Below are positions 34,546-42,981 of a DNA stretch of 64,000 bases, piece after piece (position 1 is the first letter of the stretch; every line of letters begins with the position of its first letter). Source of the stretch: Microbacterium sp. JZ31 (GTDB lineage: Bacteria; Actinomycetota; Actinomycetes; Actinomycetales; Microbacteriaceae); contig NZ_CP017661.1 of NCBI RefSeq assembly GCF_016805985.1, positions 1,984,001 through 2,048,000 on the forward strand, in the 5' to 3' direction. The notes under the pieces were generated by a model that saw only the letters and a list, made by a program, of their open reading frames with translations, searched no databases and was not told the origin of the DNA. A program made the translations under genes and the position numbers.

Positions 34546-35397
34546 TCATCCTGTGGATGTAGATCGGCTCGGCGACGACGGACGACGAGGTCCGCGCGAT
34601 CGTCCGACCCTCCGGCGCTCCATGGTCAGGAAGAAGGCGACGTAGCACGCCGCGGAAGCCACGATCGCGGCGGCGAACAACCACGCCGACGGACGCGTCC
34701 AGTCGATGTCCTCCGCACGCGCGGCGAGCGCCGCGATCATCACGGCCAGGCTCGCCAGCTGGGCCGCGATGATCGTGCGGAAGCTCGACCACCGCCGGTC
34801 GACGAGCATCCAGATGCCCACGACGCCCGGCAGCGTGAGCACGGCGCCGACGACCCGCGCCGTCAGCGGCGTGAGCGCCCAGCCCCACCCGCCGATGAGC
34901 AGCTGCGGCAGCGCGAACAGCACCAGGCCCGTGAGCGACGCGGCCCCTCCCACGGTCGCGAGCGCGACGGCCCACGTCCGCGGGATCACGGCGTCCACCG
35001 CGTCGGGCCGGCCGTCGTCGCGCCGGCGATTGACGAGGAGCACGGCGAGGACGGCGAACGGGGTCGTCGCGTAGAGCACGGCCCATGCGATGAACGACGG
35101 GTGACCGGCATGGAAGCGGTCGACGTGCAGGATCGTCGCGATGCCGAGGAGGGCGGCGAACACGACGACCGCGGGAAAGCCCGTCCACACGTGATGCCAC
35201 GCCCGGGTGAGGCACGCCACCGTGAAGAACCAGATGCCGCCCACGTAGGCCGCGCCGAGGAGCATGGCCGTCAGCGGCGGCTGGATCGTCCACGCGAACG
35301 TGACGTCGGTCTCGCCCGGCAGCAGGACGAGCAGCACGCTCGCCACGACGAGGAACGGGATGATGACGGCGGCGAGGATGCGGGTCGCCGGCAGCAC
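34546..35397 (-). CDS. Conserved hypothetical multi-pass membrane protein
   Basis: Protein of 283 residues with about eight hydrophobic helices, beginning at GTG 35397 (LPATRILAAVIIPFLVVASVLLVLLPGETDVTFAW). Landmarks are LTAMLLGAAYVGGIWFF, AWHHVWTGFPAVVVFAALLGIATILHVDRF and the basic tail MERRRVGRSRGPRRPSS. No transporter or enzyme motif recognised. It starts 25 bases after the STAND ATPase stop and precedes the exporter pair, so it may be in the same transcript as either. Confidence 0.75.
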   Translation of the reverse strand: MLPATRILAAVIIPFLVVASVLLVLLPGETDVTFAWTIQPPLTAMLLGAAYVGGIWFFTVACLTRAWHHVWTGFPAVVVFAALLGIATILHVDRFHAGHPSFIAWAVLYATTPFAVLAVLLVNRRRDDGRPDAVDAVIPRTWAVALATVGGAASLTGLVLFALPQLLIGGWGWALTPLTARVVGAVLTLPGVVGIWMLVDRRWSSFRTIIAAQLASLAVMIAALAARAEDIDWTRPSAWLFAAAIVASAACYVAFFLTMERRRVGRSRGPRRPSSPSRSTSTG

Positions 35398-35421
35398 GCG
35401 GTCGTCTCTCGTCGACAGGAC

Positions 35422-38013
35422 TCAGCCCTCCCCTGCCGGCCGCAGCGCGTAGGCGACCGCCTCCGCCGTCGGCAGCGCGCGCCCTGCGACGCGCGCCGCT
35501 TCGAGATCGGCCGCGGCCGCTCCCGCCCGCAGCGCCTCGACGAACGGCACGGCCACCGCGAACGTGGGCACGTCGTACAGGCCCGTGCGCTCGCGCAGCA
35601 TCTCGGCCGCGCCGAGCAGTCGGCCGGCACGGTCGACGTCACCGCCGGCCGCCGCGACCGCCGTCAGTCCCTCGATGCCGTACGCGAGCCCCTCGTCGTG
35701 ATCCAGCTCGTCCGAGATCCGCAGGCAGGACGCGAAGCTCTCGCGTGCGGCCTCGACGTCGCCGCGCAGCAGGAACGCCGCGCCGCGGTGGAAGCGCGCG
35801 ATCGACTCGCCCAGCCGGTCGCCGAGGTCCTGCGCGAAGCCGAGCGCCTCGTCGAATCGCCCGAGCGCCGTGTCCGGCCGGCGCTCGAGCAGGTCGATGC
35901 GGCCGAGAGCCGCGAGCACGAGCCCGCAGCCCCACGAGTCGCCCACCTCGCGGAAGAGCGCGAGGCTCTCATCGAGCGCCGCCCTGGCACCCGGCACGTC
36001 GGGCGGGTGCACGGCTCCGAGCAGCGCGAGCCCGACGGATGCGAGCGCCAGCGCGTCCCCGGCTCGATCGCCGATCGCGCGGAAGCCCGCGGCGCTCTCG
36101 CGCAGGTCCGGCACGAGCGACTCGTCCGGGTCCTGCCAGAACGCGATGGCGCGCGAGAAGTACAGCGCGATGGCCCGTGTGCCGTCGTCGAGCCGGTCGC
36201 CGGCGGTGAGCACCTCTGTCATCCAGCCGCGCACCTCGCCGAGGTGGCCGCCGATCCACCAGTAGACGTAGAGCCGCCAGGCGAGCAGGGCGGCGTCCGC
36301 CCAGCGGCGGGAGTCGAGCAGGTGCCGCTCCGCCGCCCGCAGGTCGTCGGCCACCTCCGCGAGCCGGATGATCCACTCGCGCTGCAGCGGCCCCTCGAGC
36401 GGCCGCTCGGCGCGGTCGGCGAGGGCGAGGAACCAGCCGGCGTGCCGATCCGACAGCTCGGCCGCGTCGCCGCGCGCGACGAGCTGCTCGCGCGCGAACT
36501 CGCGGACGGCCGCGAGCATCGTGTACACGGCGCGGTCTCCCCGCTCCTCCTGCCGGACGAGACTGCTGTCCACCAGCACGGCGAGGTCGTCGATGACGTC
36601 GGCTCCGGGCGCGCCGCCCGTGACGGCCTCGACCGCGTCCAGCGAGAACGGTCCCGCGAAGACGCCCAGGCCCGCGAAGCGCTCGCGCGCGGACGGCGGC
36701 AGGAGCTGCACGCTCCAGTCGATCGTGTCGTGCATGGTGCGCTGACGCTCGGGAAGATCGCGCCCGCCGCCGGCGAGGACCGGCAGGCGGCGCCGCAGAC
36801 GCTGCAGGATCTCGCCGGGCGACAGGGCGCGGGCGCGGGCCGCGGCGAGCTCGATCGCGAGCGGCACGCCGTCGAGAGCCACGCAGATGTCGACGATGTC
36901 CTGCGCGTTGTCGGCCGTGAGCGCGAAGTCCGGTCTCGTCGCGCGCAGGCGCTCGACGAACAGCTCGACCGCCGCGGACCGCGCGGCCACGTCCGGCCCG
37001 GCCCGATCCGCGTCCGGGAGCGCGAGCGGGCCGAGCTCGACGACCTGCTCGCCCGCGATCCTCAGCAGCACGCGGCTCGTCACCAGCAGCGTGAGCGTCG
37101 GCACGTCCAGGAGCAGGTCGCGGAGCCCGAGCGACGCGTCGGCGACCTGCTCGAAGTTGTCCACGACGATGAGGAGCCGGCGGTCGCGCAGGGCCACGCG
37201 CAGCTTCTCGTCCGCGTCGCGCTCGCCGACGTCGTGGATGCCGAGCGCCGCCGCCATCGCACGCGAGACCTGGGCGGCATCGCGCACGGCGCTCAGATCG
37301 ACGAACGCGACGCCGTCGGGGAAGATGTCGCGCGCGGCCGCCGCCGCATCGAGTGCGAGCCTGCTCTTGCCGATCCCGCCCGGCCCGGTGACGGTCAGGA
37401 GCCGGGCGCCGCCGCGCAGCAGCCCCGTGACCGCGCCGAGCTCGCGCTCCCGGCCGATGAGCCGCGTCAGCGGCGAGGGCGGCGGCGTCAGGCGCGCGGG
37501 TCCCGCCGCGGACGCCGGTTCCGCGCTCGGCACGGCCGGCGGGCGGAAGCGCTCGGACAGCAGCGTGGCGAGGTCGCCGCGCACGAGCTCCGCCAGCTCC
37601 TCCTCCCCCGAGAAGTACACGTACGCCGCCCGATCCTCCTCGCGGATGCTGTCGAGCAGGGCGTCGAGGCGGGGCTCGCGCTGTGCGACGGTCTTGACGT
37701 ACACGAGCCGGGGCATGTCGGGGGGCGCCAGCCGATATTCGTCCTCCAGCCCGGAGACGTCCTCCCCCGGCGCGACCCAGCCGTATCGCTCCGCGTACAG
37801 GCCCACGAAGATGTCGCTCTGGGCGAGGTACGCGCGATAGAGCTCGCGCGGCGGATGCGGTCGCGCTCCGAGCTCGAACATGACGGCCGTCAGGCCCAGC
37901 TCCTCGATCACCCGGCGCACGGCCTTCCGCTCGGTCGCCATCTCCCTCAGGGTCGAGCTGACGAAGACGCGGAGCCGCTGGTCGGGGGTCCGGATGCCCG
38001 AGGGGGTCGTCAT
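35422..38013 (-). CDS. STAND ATPase: DUF4062, NB-ARC and TPR-like repeats
   Basis: Large soluble protein of 863 residues. An N-terminal DUF4062 domain (about 12-115: LRVFVSSTLREMATERKAVRRVIEELG, SDIFVGLYAERYGWV) is a TIR-like sensor/effector fold. An NB-ARC ATPase follows (Walker A GPGGIGKS at 210-217, Walker B LLIVVDN at 280-286, then TSRVLLRIAGE), a winged-helix region (TIDWSVQLLPPSARERFAGLGVF), and a helical TPR-like C-terminal half. This is the layout of AfsR/LuxR-type STAND proteins, but no DNA-binding domain is present. It could be a signal-dependent scaffold or an NLR-like defence protein. ATG 38013 starts the conserved part. Confidence 0.85.
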   Translation of the reverse strand: MTTPSGIRTPDQRLRVFVSSTLREMATERKAVRRVIEELGLTAVMFELGARPHPPRELYRAYLAQSDIFVGLYAERYGWVAPGEDVSGLEDEYRLAPPDMPRLVYVKTVAQREPRLDALLDSIREEDRAAYVYFSGEEELAELVRGDLATLLSERFRPPAVPSAEPASAAGPARLTPPPSPLTRLIGRERELGAVTGLLRGGARLLTVTGPGGIGKSRLALDAAAAARDIFPDGVAFVDLSAVRDAAQVSRAMAAALGIHDVGERDADEKLRVALRDRRLLIVVDNFEQVADASLGLRDLLLDVPTLTLLVTSRVLLRIAGEQVVELGPLALPDADRAGPDVAARSAAVELFVERLRATRPDFALTADNAQDIVDICVALDGVPLAIELAAARARALSPGEILQRLRRRLPVLAGGGRDLPERQRTMHDTIDWSVQLLPPSARERFAGLGVFAGPFSLDAVEAVTGGAPGADVIDDLAVLVDSSLVRQEERGDRAVYTMLAAVREFAREQLVARGDAAELSDRHAGWFLALADRAERPLEGPLQREWIIRLAEVADDLRAAERHLLDSRRWADAALLAWRLYVYWWIGGHLGEVRGWMTEVLTAGDRLDDGTRAIALYFSRAIAFWQDPDESLVPDLRESAAGFRAIGDRAGDALALASVGLALLGAVHPPDVPGARAALDESLALFREVGDSWGCGLVLAALGRIDLLERRPDTALGRFDEALGFAQDLGDRLGESIARFHRGAAFLLRGDVEAARESFASCLRISDELDHDEGLAYGIEGLTAVAAAGGDVDRAGRLLGAAEMLRERTGLYDVPTFAVAVPFVEALRAGAAAADLEAARVAGRALPTAEAVAYALRPAGEG

Positions 38014-38123
38014 GACGGCAGTCTCTTCCCGCGCGCAGCCGCTGTCCAGGGCGCTACACTCGCCCCCACGGGGCGGCGCGCCCGCGACGGCCCGCAGCGA
38101 GGCGCAGCGACAGGGGGCGAGCC

Positions 38124-39830
38124 GTGATCCCGGAGCCCGAGCCCGCGCCCTCGATGGCACCGGTCATCGTCGTCGTCGGCTCCGTCCCCTCTGGGGTGGC
38201 CGAGGAGCTGGAGCGGCGCTATGGAGACGATTACCGCGTCCTGCGGCTGACCGACCATGCGGCGGCGCGCGCCGAGATCGACGCGCTGGTGGCCGGCTCC
38301 GTGCGCATCGCTATCCTCGCGGCGGGGCGCGACGCGGCGAGCGCCGACGACGGGCTGCTCCCCCACCTGGCGCAGGTGTCTCCCGACACCAGCCGCGCGC
38401 TCGTGATCGAGTGGGGCGAGTGGGGCGACGAACGGGTCGTGGACGAGCTGCTCGGCCACATGGCGCGTGGCGCGATCGAGGGGTACCTCGTGGCGCCGCG
38501 GCAGCGTCCGGACGAGTCGTTCCACCGCGCCGTGACCGAGCTGCTGCGCGAGTGGTCGCGTGCGGCCGGGGTCGATCATCCCGAGTTCACGCTCGTCGCC
38601 GACCCCACCGGTGCACGCTCGCACGTCGTGCGCGCGCGCCTCCAGCGCGCCGGCATCGCGGTGCGCGAGCTCGCCTCGGACGGTCCGGAGGCGGCGGGTC
38701 TGATGAGCGCGGCGGGTCTGGCTCCCGGCACCGCGCATGCGCCGATCGTCGCGACGGCGGACGGGCGGGTGCTCGTCGATCCCGGCGACGCCGAGCTCGC
38801 CCGGGTCGGCGGGTACACGACCGCGCTTCCCGATCGCGTCGTGGACGTCGCGATCGTCGGCGCCGGGCCGGCGGGTCTCGCGTCCGCGGTCTATGCGGCG
38901 AGCGAGGGCCTCGACACGCTCGTGCTGGAAGCGGCCTCGGTGGGAGGACAGGCGGGATCGAGCTCGCTGATCCGGAACTACCTCGGCTTCCCCCGCGGCG
39001 TGGCGGGCGCCGAGCTCGCCCAGCGGGCGTACCGCCAGGCGTGGCTGTTCGGCGCGCACTTCGCGCACGCGCGACGGTGCACGTGTCTCGCGCTCGAGGA
39101 CGCCGGCGGCTCGGCACGCCTTCGGCTGACGGTCGACGACGAGGAGACGGTGCTCGCGCGCGCGGTCGTGATCGCGACGGGTGTCGACTACCGCCGCCTC
39201 GCCGTGCCGGCCCTCGCCCCCTACGTCGGCTCGTCCGTGTTCTACGGCGCCTCGTCCGTGGAGGCGCGCGCCCAGTCCGGACGCGCCGCGATCGTGGTGG
39301 GCGGCGGCAACTCCGCGGGCCAGGCCGCGCTGCACCTGGCGCGGTTCGCGCGCGCCGTGACGCTCGTGGTGCGCGGTGAGGGCCTCGCCGAGAGCATGTC
39401 GCAGTATCTGATCGACGCCCTGGCGGCAGCGGGAGTGCGCCTCATCACCCGCTCGCGCGTCGTCGACGCCGTCGCGGCCCCGGAGGCCGGGCGGCTCGGC
39501 GGAGTCGTGCTCGAGGATGCGGAAGGCGACCGTCACGAGGAGCCGGCCGATGCGCTGTTCATCACGATCGGCGCGCGCCCCCGCACCGACTGGGCCGGGC
39601 CCGTGGCGCGCGACCGGTGGGGGTCGATCCTCACTGGGCGCGAGGTGCTGGAGGCCGGCACCTGGACCGGCGACGGCGAGCCGGACGCGCTCGAGACCTC
39701 CGTGCCGGGGTGCTTCGCGGTCGGCGACGTGCGCCGCAGCTCGCTCAAGCGCGTGGCCGCGGCCGTGGGCGAGGGCTCCGCGGTGATCTCGGCCGTGCAC
39801 CGCAGTCTCGGCCCCCATGCGGGCGGCTGA
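38124..39830 (+). CDS. Flavoprotein resembling receiver-fused thioredoxin reductase, without redox cysteines
   Basis: Protein of 568 residues. The first ~130 residues form a receiver-like domain (IVVVGSVPSGVAEELERRYGDDYRVLRL). A glutaredoxin-like segment (about 155-225) follows, lacking CxxC, where DPTGARSH stands in its place. The reductase part has FAD motif VGAGPAGLASAVYAASEG, the loop GGQAGSSSLIRNYLGFPRG, NADPH motif VVGGGNSAGQAAL and the FAD end VPGCFAVGDVRRSSLKRVAAAVGEG. The CxxC of thioredoxin reductase is missing. Divergent from the STAND ATPase gene, 110 bases apart. Probably an NAD(P)H-dependent flavin enzyme of unknown partner. Confidence 0.85.
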   Translation: MIPEPEPAPSMAPVIVVVGSVPSGVAEELERRYGDDYRVLRLTDHAAARAEIDALVAGSVRIAILAAGRDAASADDGLLPHLAQVSPDTSRALVIEWGEWGDERVVDELLGHMARGAIEGYLVAPRQRPDESFHRAVTELLREWSRAAGVDHPEFTLVADPTGARSHVVRARLQRAGIAVRELASDGPEAAGLMSAAGLAPGTAHAPIVATADGRVLVDPGDAELARVGGYTTALPDRVVDVAIVGAGPAGLASAVYAASEGLDTLVLEAASVGGQAGSSSLIRNYLGFPRGVAGAELAQRAYRQAWLFGAHFAHARRCTCLALEDAGGSARLRLTVDDEETVLARAVVIATGVDYRRLAVPALAPYVGSSVFYGASSVEARAQSGRAAIVVGGGNSAGQAALHLARFARAVTLVVRGEGLAESMSQYLIDALAAAGVRLITRSRVVDAVAAPEAGRLGGVVLEDAEGDRHEEPADALFITIGARPRTDWAGPVARDRWGSILTGREVLEAGTWTGDGEPDALETSVPGCFAVGDVRRSSLKRVAAAVGEGSAVISAVHRSLGPHAGG

Positions 39831-39914
39831 AAGCCGCGCGGCGGTCGCGCACGGCGAGGTCTGCATCGGTGGCGCCACGGCGCAACCCCCTGTCGCGGCT
39901 TCCGCCGTGCTGCT

Positions 39915-39926
39915 TACTCTCACGGC
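39915..39926 (+). promoter_or_regulatory. Leaderless promoter -10 box for the type III PKS gene
   Basis: TACTCT, six bases, then the ATG at 39927. This supports 39927 as the true start despite the frameshift just after it. Confidence 0.55.
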
Positions 39927-41071
39927 ATGACCGCCTCGATCGTCGGCCTCGCCACCGTCGTCCCCCGACCGTCCTCGTCCAGGAAGAGGTCCGCGACGTG
40001 TTCGCGGCACAGCCAGGCCTGTCCCGCCTCGCCAAGCGCCTGGTCTCGACGTCTTTCGGCGTCTCGGGCATCGAGACGCGCCACACGGTGCTGGAGGAGC
40101 TCACGCTGCAGCCGCGCGATGACGAGGAGGCGCTGTTCTTCGACCACGAGTCGCGGGAGCTGCTGCTTCCCGGCACCAAGGCGCGGAACGAGCTGTACGC
40201 GGCGGAGGCCGGTCCGATGTACGTCGAAGCCGGCCGCAAGGCGATCGACGCCGCGCCCGGCATCGACATCGCGGATGTGACGCACGTCATCACGGTCTCG
40301 TGCACGGGGTTCTATGCGCCGGGTCCGGACTTCGCCCTGGCGCGCGATCTCGGGCTGCGCGCGGGCGTGCAGCGCTTCCACCTCGGGTTCATGGGGTGCT
40401 ACGCCGCGATGCCGGCGCTGAATCTCGCCTCGCAGCTGTGCGGCGCCGACCCGGAGGCGGTGGTGCTCGTGGTCAGCGTCGAGCTGTGCACGCTGCACCT
40501 GCGCACCTCGGAGGATCCCGACACGATCATCGCCACGTCGCTGTTCGCCGACGGGGCGGGCGCCGCGGTGGTCACCGGCCGGCCGCCGGCCGACGGCGCG
40601 CGCGTGCTCGAGCTGGACCGGTTCGCCACGCGCACGACACCGGTCGGCGAGGGCGACATGGCGTGGCGGATCGGCGATCACGGCTTCGAGATGGTGCTCT
40701 CCAACGCCGTGCCCTCGATCATCGGCGAGCACGTCATCGGCGCCGTCCAGCCGCTGCTGGCGGACGAGGCGCCGCTGGCGGCCGCGCTGCAGGACGGCAC
40801 GGTGTCGGATCGGATCACCCACTGGGCGGTGCACCCCGGCGGGCGCAGCATCCTCGACAAGGTCGAGCACGCCCTGAGCCTCACGGAGGACCAGCTCGTG
40901 CCGGCCCGCGAGACGCTCCGCACCTACGGCAACATGTCGAGCGCGACCGTGCTGTTCGTGCTGCGCCGCATCCTCGACGACGGGGCCACGGCCGACGGCG
41001 ATCGCGTGGCCGCGATGGCGTTCGGCCCGGGCCTGACCGTGGAGTCGGCGCTGCTGACCGTGCGGGGCTGA
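39927..41071 (+). pseudogene. Type III polyketide synthase, one-base frameshift near its start
   Basis: Chalcone/stilbene synthase-type enzyme making alkylresorcinols or alkylpyrones from acyl-CoA and malonyl-CoA. The ATG at 39927 reads MTASIVGLATVVP, and the continuing protein (TVLVQEEVRDVFAAQPGLSRL onward) is in another frame. Adding one C to the run at 39962-39966 joins them. The catalytic triad is intact: Cys in VSCTGFYAPGPDF, His in WAVHPGGRS, Asn in YGNMSSATVLF. About 380 residues if repaired. It is followed at once by a methyltransferase and an FAD hydroxylase, the usual tailoring enzymes. Likely a sequencing slip or a reversible mutation. Confidence 0.88.
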
Positions 41072-41072
41072 G

Positions 41073-41786
41073 GTGCCGGGGTTCCTCGCCGAGCGCGCCG
41101 TCGACGCGCGGGAGCTGATGGACGATCCGGCGTGCGATCCCGAGACGCTGCGCCGCACCTACGAGCGCTTCGCCCTGGTCAACGCGGCCGTGTCGGGTCA
41201 GAAGGCGGTCTACCGGAGATGGATCCGGCCGCGTCTGCGCGCCGTGCGCGGCACCGGGCGCGTGCTCGACATCGGCACGGGCGGCGGAGATCTGCCGCGA
41301 CGCGTGCGGCGCTGGGCCGAGCGGGACGGCCTGCGGGTCGAGGCGATCGGCATCGACCCGGAGCCGCGCGCGGTCGCGTTCGCCGCCGGCCGGGGCGCTC
41401 CCCGCGGCGTGCGGTTCGAGCGCGCGAGTTCGTCGGACCTGCGCGACGCCGGCGAGCGCTTCGACGTCGTGCTGTCCAACCACGTGCTGCACCACCTCGG
41501 CGACGACGACCGGGATGCGCTGCTCGCCGACAGCGAGCGGCTGCTCGAGCCGGGCGGTGTGGCGGTGCACGGCGACATCGAGCGCTCCCGCGCGGCCTAC
41601 CTCGCGTTCGCGGCCGCCACCTGGCCGCTGCAGAGCACCCTGCTGCGCGACACGTTCATCCGCCCGGACGGGCTCACCTCGATCCGGCGCAGCGCGACGG
41701 CCGCCGAGCTGCGTGCGGCGCTGCCGCCCGGCTGGCACGTGCGGCGCGCGTTCCCGTCGCGGCTCGAGGCGGTGTGGGAGGCGTGA
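41073..41786 (+). CDS. Class I SAM-dependent methyltransferase of the PKS cluster
   Basis: Protein of 237 residues. The SAM-binding motif VLDIGTGGGDLPRR is near residue 64, the acidic end of strand 2 is IGIDPEPRAV, and motif post-I/IV is FDVVLSNHVLHHLGDDD. It starts with GTG one base after the PKS stop and overlaps the following FAD gene by one base, so the three are one operon. It probably methylates the phenolic product. It is a soluble Rossmann enzyme, unlike the membrane methyltransferase in some phenolic-lipid clusters. Confidence 0.87.
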   Translation: MPGFLAERAVDARELMDDPACDPETLRRTYERFALVNAAVSGQKAVYRRWIRPRLRAVRGTGRVLDIGTGGGDLPRRVRRWAERDGLRVEAIGIDPEPRAVAFAAGRGAPRGVRFERASSSDLRDAGERFDVVLSNHVLHHLGDDDRDALLADSERLLEPGGVAVHGDIERSRAAYLAFAAATWPLQSTLLRDTFIRPDGLTSIRRSATAAELRAALPPGWHVRRAFPSRLEAVWEA

Positions 41787-42961
41787 TGCGCCGGCGGGCC
41801 GAGCCGCCGGTGCTGCACGACGTCGCGATCGTCGGGGCGGGTGCGGTGGGGCTGCTGCTCGCGTGCCTGCTCGCGGCGCGCGGCCTCGACGTCGTCGTGC
41901 TCGATCGCCGCCCCGAGCCCGGCCCGCGCACGCGCGCGATCGGCATCCACGCTCCCGGGCTCGCGGCCCTCGATGCCGCCGGCGTGGGAGCCGAGCTGCG
42001 GCGCGCGGCCATCCCGATCCGCGGCGGCGTCGCGACGTGCCGCGGGGCGCAGCTCGCGCACCTGACGTTCGGCGATGCCGTGCTGTCGGTCCCGCAGCAG
42101 CATACCGAGCGCCTGCTGGAAGCGCGCCTCGCGGCGCTGGCGCCGGGCGCGCTGCGCCGCGGGGTGGCGGTGACCGACCTGCGGCGGCGGCGCGGCGGCG
42201 TCGAGCTGGCGTTGACGGGAGACGGCGGCCGGGTCGAGGCTCGGATCGTCGTCGGTGCGGACGGCACCCGCAGCGCCGTGCGAGAGCGGCTGGGGATCGC
42301 GTGGCGCTCACGCCCCGGGCGCGCGCACTACGCCATGGTCGACGCCCAGGCGGATACGGACTCGCCCGCCGACACGGCGCTGCTGAGTCTGGAGCCCGAC
42401 GGCGTGGTCGAGTCGTTCCCGCTGCCCGGCGGCAGGCGCCGCTGGGTCGCCCGGCTGCCTCGACCGGCGCGACGGTCGGCCGTCGGTCGCCGCGCCCCCG
42501 ATGCCGGTGAGTCGCCCGACGCGGCGGCGCTCGCGGGCATCCTCGCCCAGCGGGTGGGAACGCGGATCACGCCGGTGTCGGAGGCGAGCGCGTTCACCGC
42601 GCGCCAGCACCTCGCCGCGGCCTTCAGCCGGGGGCGGATCGCCCTCGCGGGCGACGCCGCGCACGAGGTCAGCCCCATCGGCGGGCAGGGCATGAACCTC
42701 GGCTGGATCGACGCCGTGCACCTGGACCGCGCGATCGCCTCGGGGCTGCGCGCCGGCTCCCCGGCCCGCGCGCTGCGGCGCTGGGGACGGCGACGGCGCA
42801 TCGCCGCGCGGCGCGCCATGCGCCGGGCCCGCTTCAACATGGCGATGGGCGCGCCGGCCCGCGCGCTGCCGCTGCACGCCCGCAACGCCCTCATCCGGGT
42901 GCTGGCGACGCCGCCGCTGCGGGGGATGCTGACGCGCTCGTTCACGATGCGCGGTCTCTGA
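41786..42961 (+). CDS. FAD-dependent aromatic hydroxylase of the PKS cluster
   Basis: Group A flavoprotein monooxygenase of 391 residues. FAD-binding VGAGAVGLLLACLLAARGLDVVVLDRRP at the N-terminus, the DG motif VVGADGTRSAVRERL, and the GD motif IALAGDAAHEVSPIGGQGMNLGWIDA. In related clusters this enzyme hydroxylates the resorcinol ring to a hydroquinone or quinone. The arginine-rich C-terminal part may favour membrane contact. Start ATG 41786 overlaps the methyltransferase stop. It ends 20 bases from the convergent pepN stop. Confidence 0.88.
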   Translation: MRRRAEPPVLHDVAIVGAGAVGLLLACLLAARGLDVVVLDRRPEPGPRTRAIGIHAPGLAALDAAGVGAELRRAAIPIRGGVATCRGAQLAHLTFGDAVLSVPQQHTERLLEARLAALAPGALRRGVAVTDLRRRRGGVELALTGDGGRVEARIVVGADGTRSAVRERLGIAWRSRPGRAHYAMVDAQADTDSPADTALLSLEPDGVVESFPLPGGRRRWVARLPRPARRSAVGRRAPDAGESPDAAALAGILAQRVGTRITPVSEASAFTARQHLAAAFSRGRIALAGDAAHEVSPIGGQGMNLGWIDAVHLDRAIASGLRAGSPARALRRWGRRRRIAARRAMRRARFNMAMGAPARALPLHARNALIRVLATPPLRGMLTRSFTMRGL

Positions 42962-42981
42962 GCGGCCGCGACCCGGCGGCG

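Noticed and set aside
34405..38127. 1240-residue open frame on the plus strand
   Set aside because: Antisense of the exporter ATPase, membrane protein and STAND ATPase genes; no recognisable protein.
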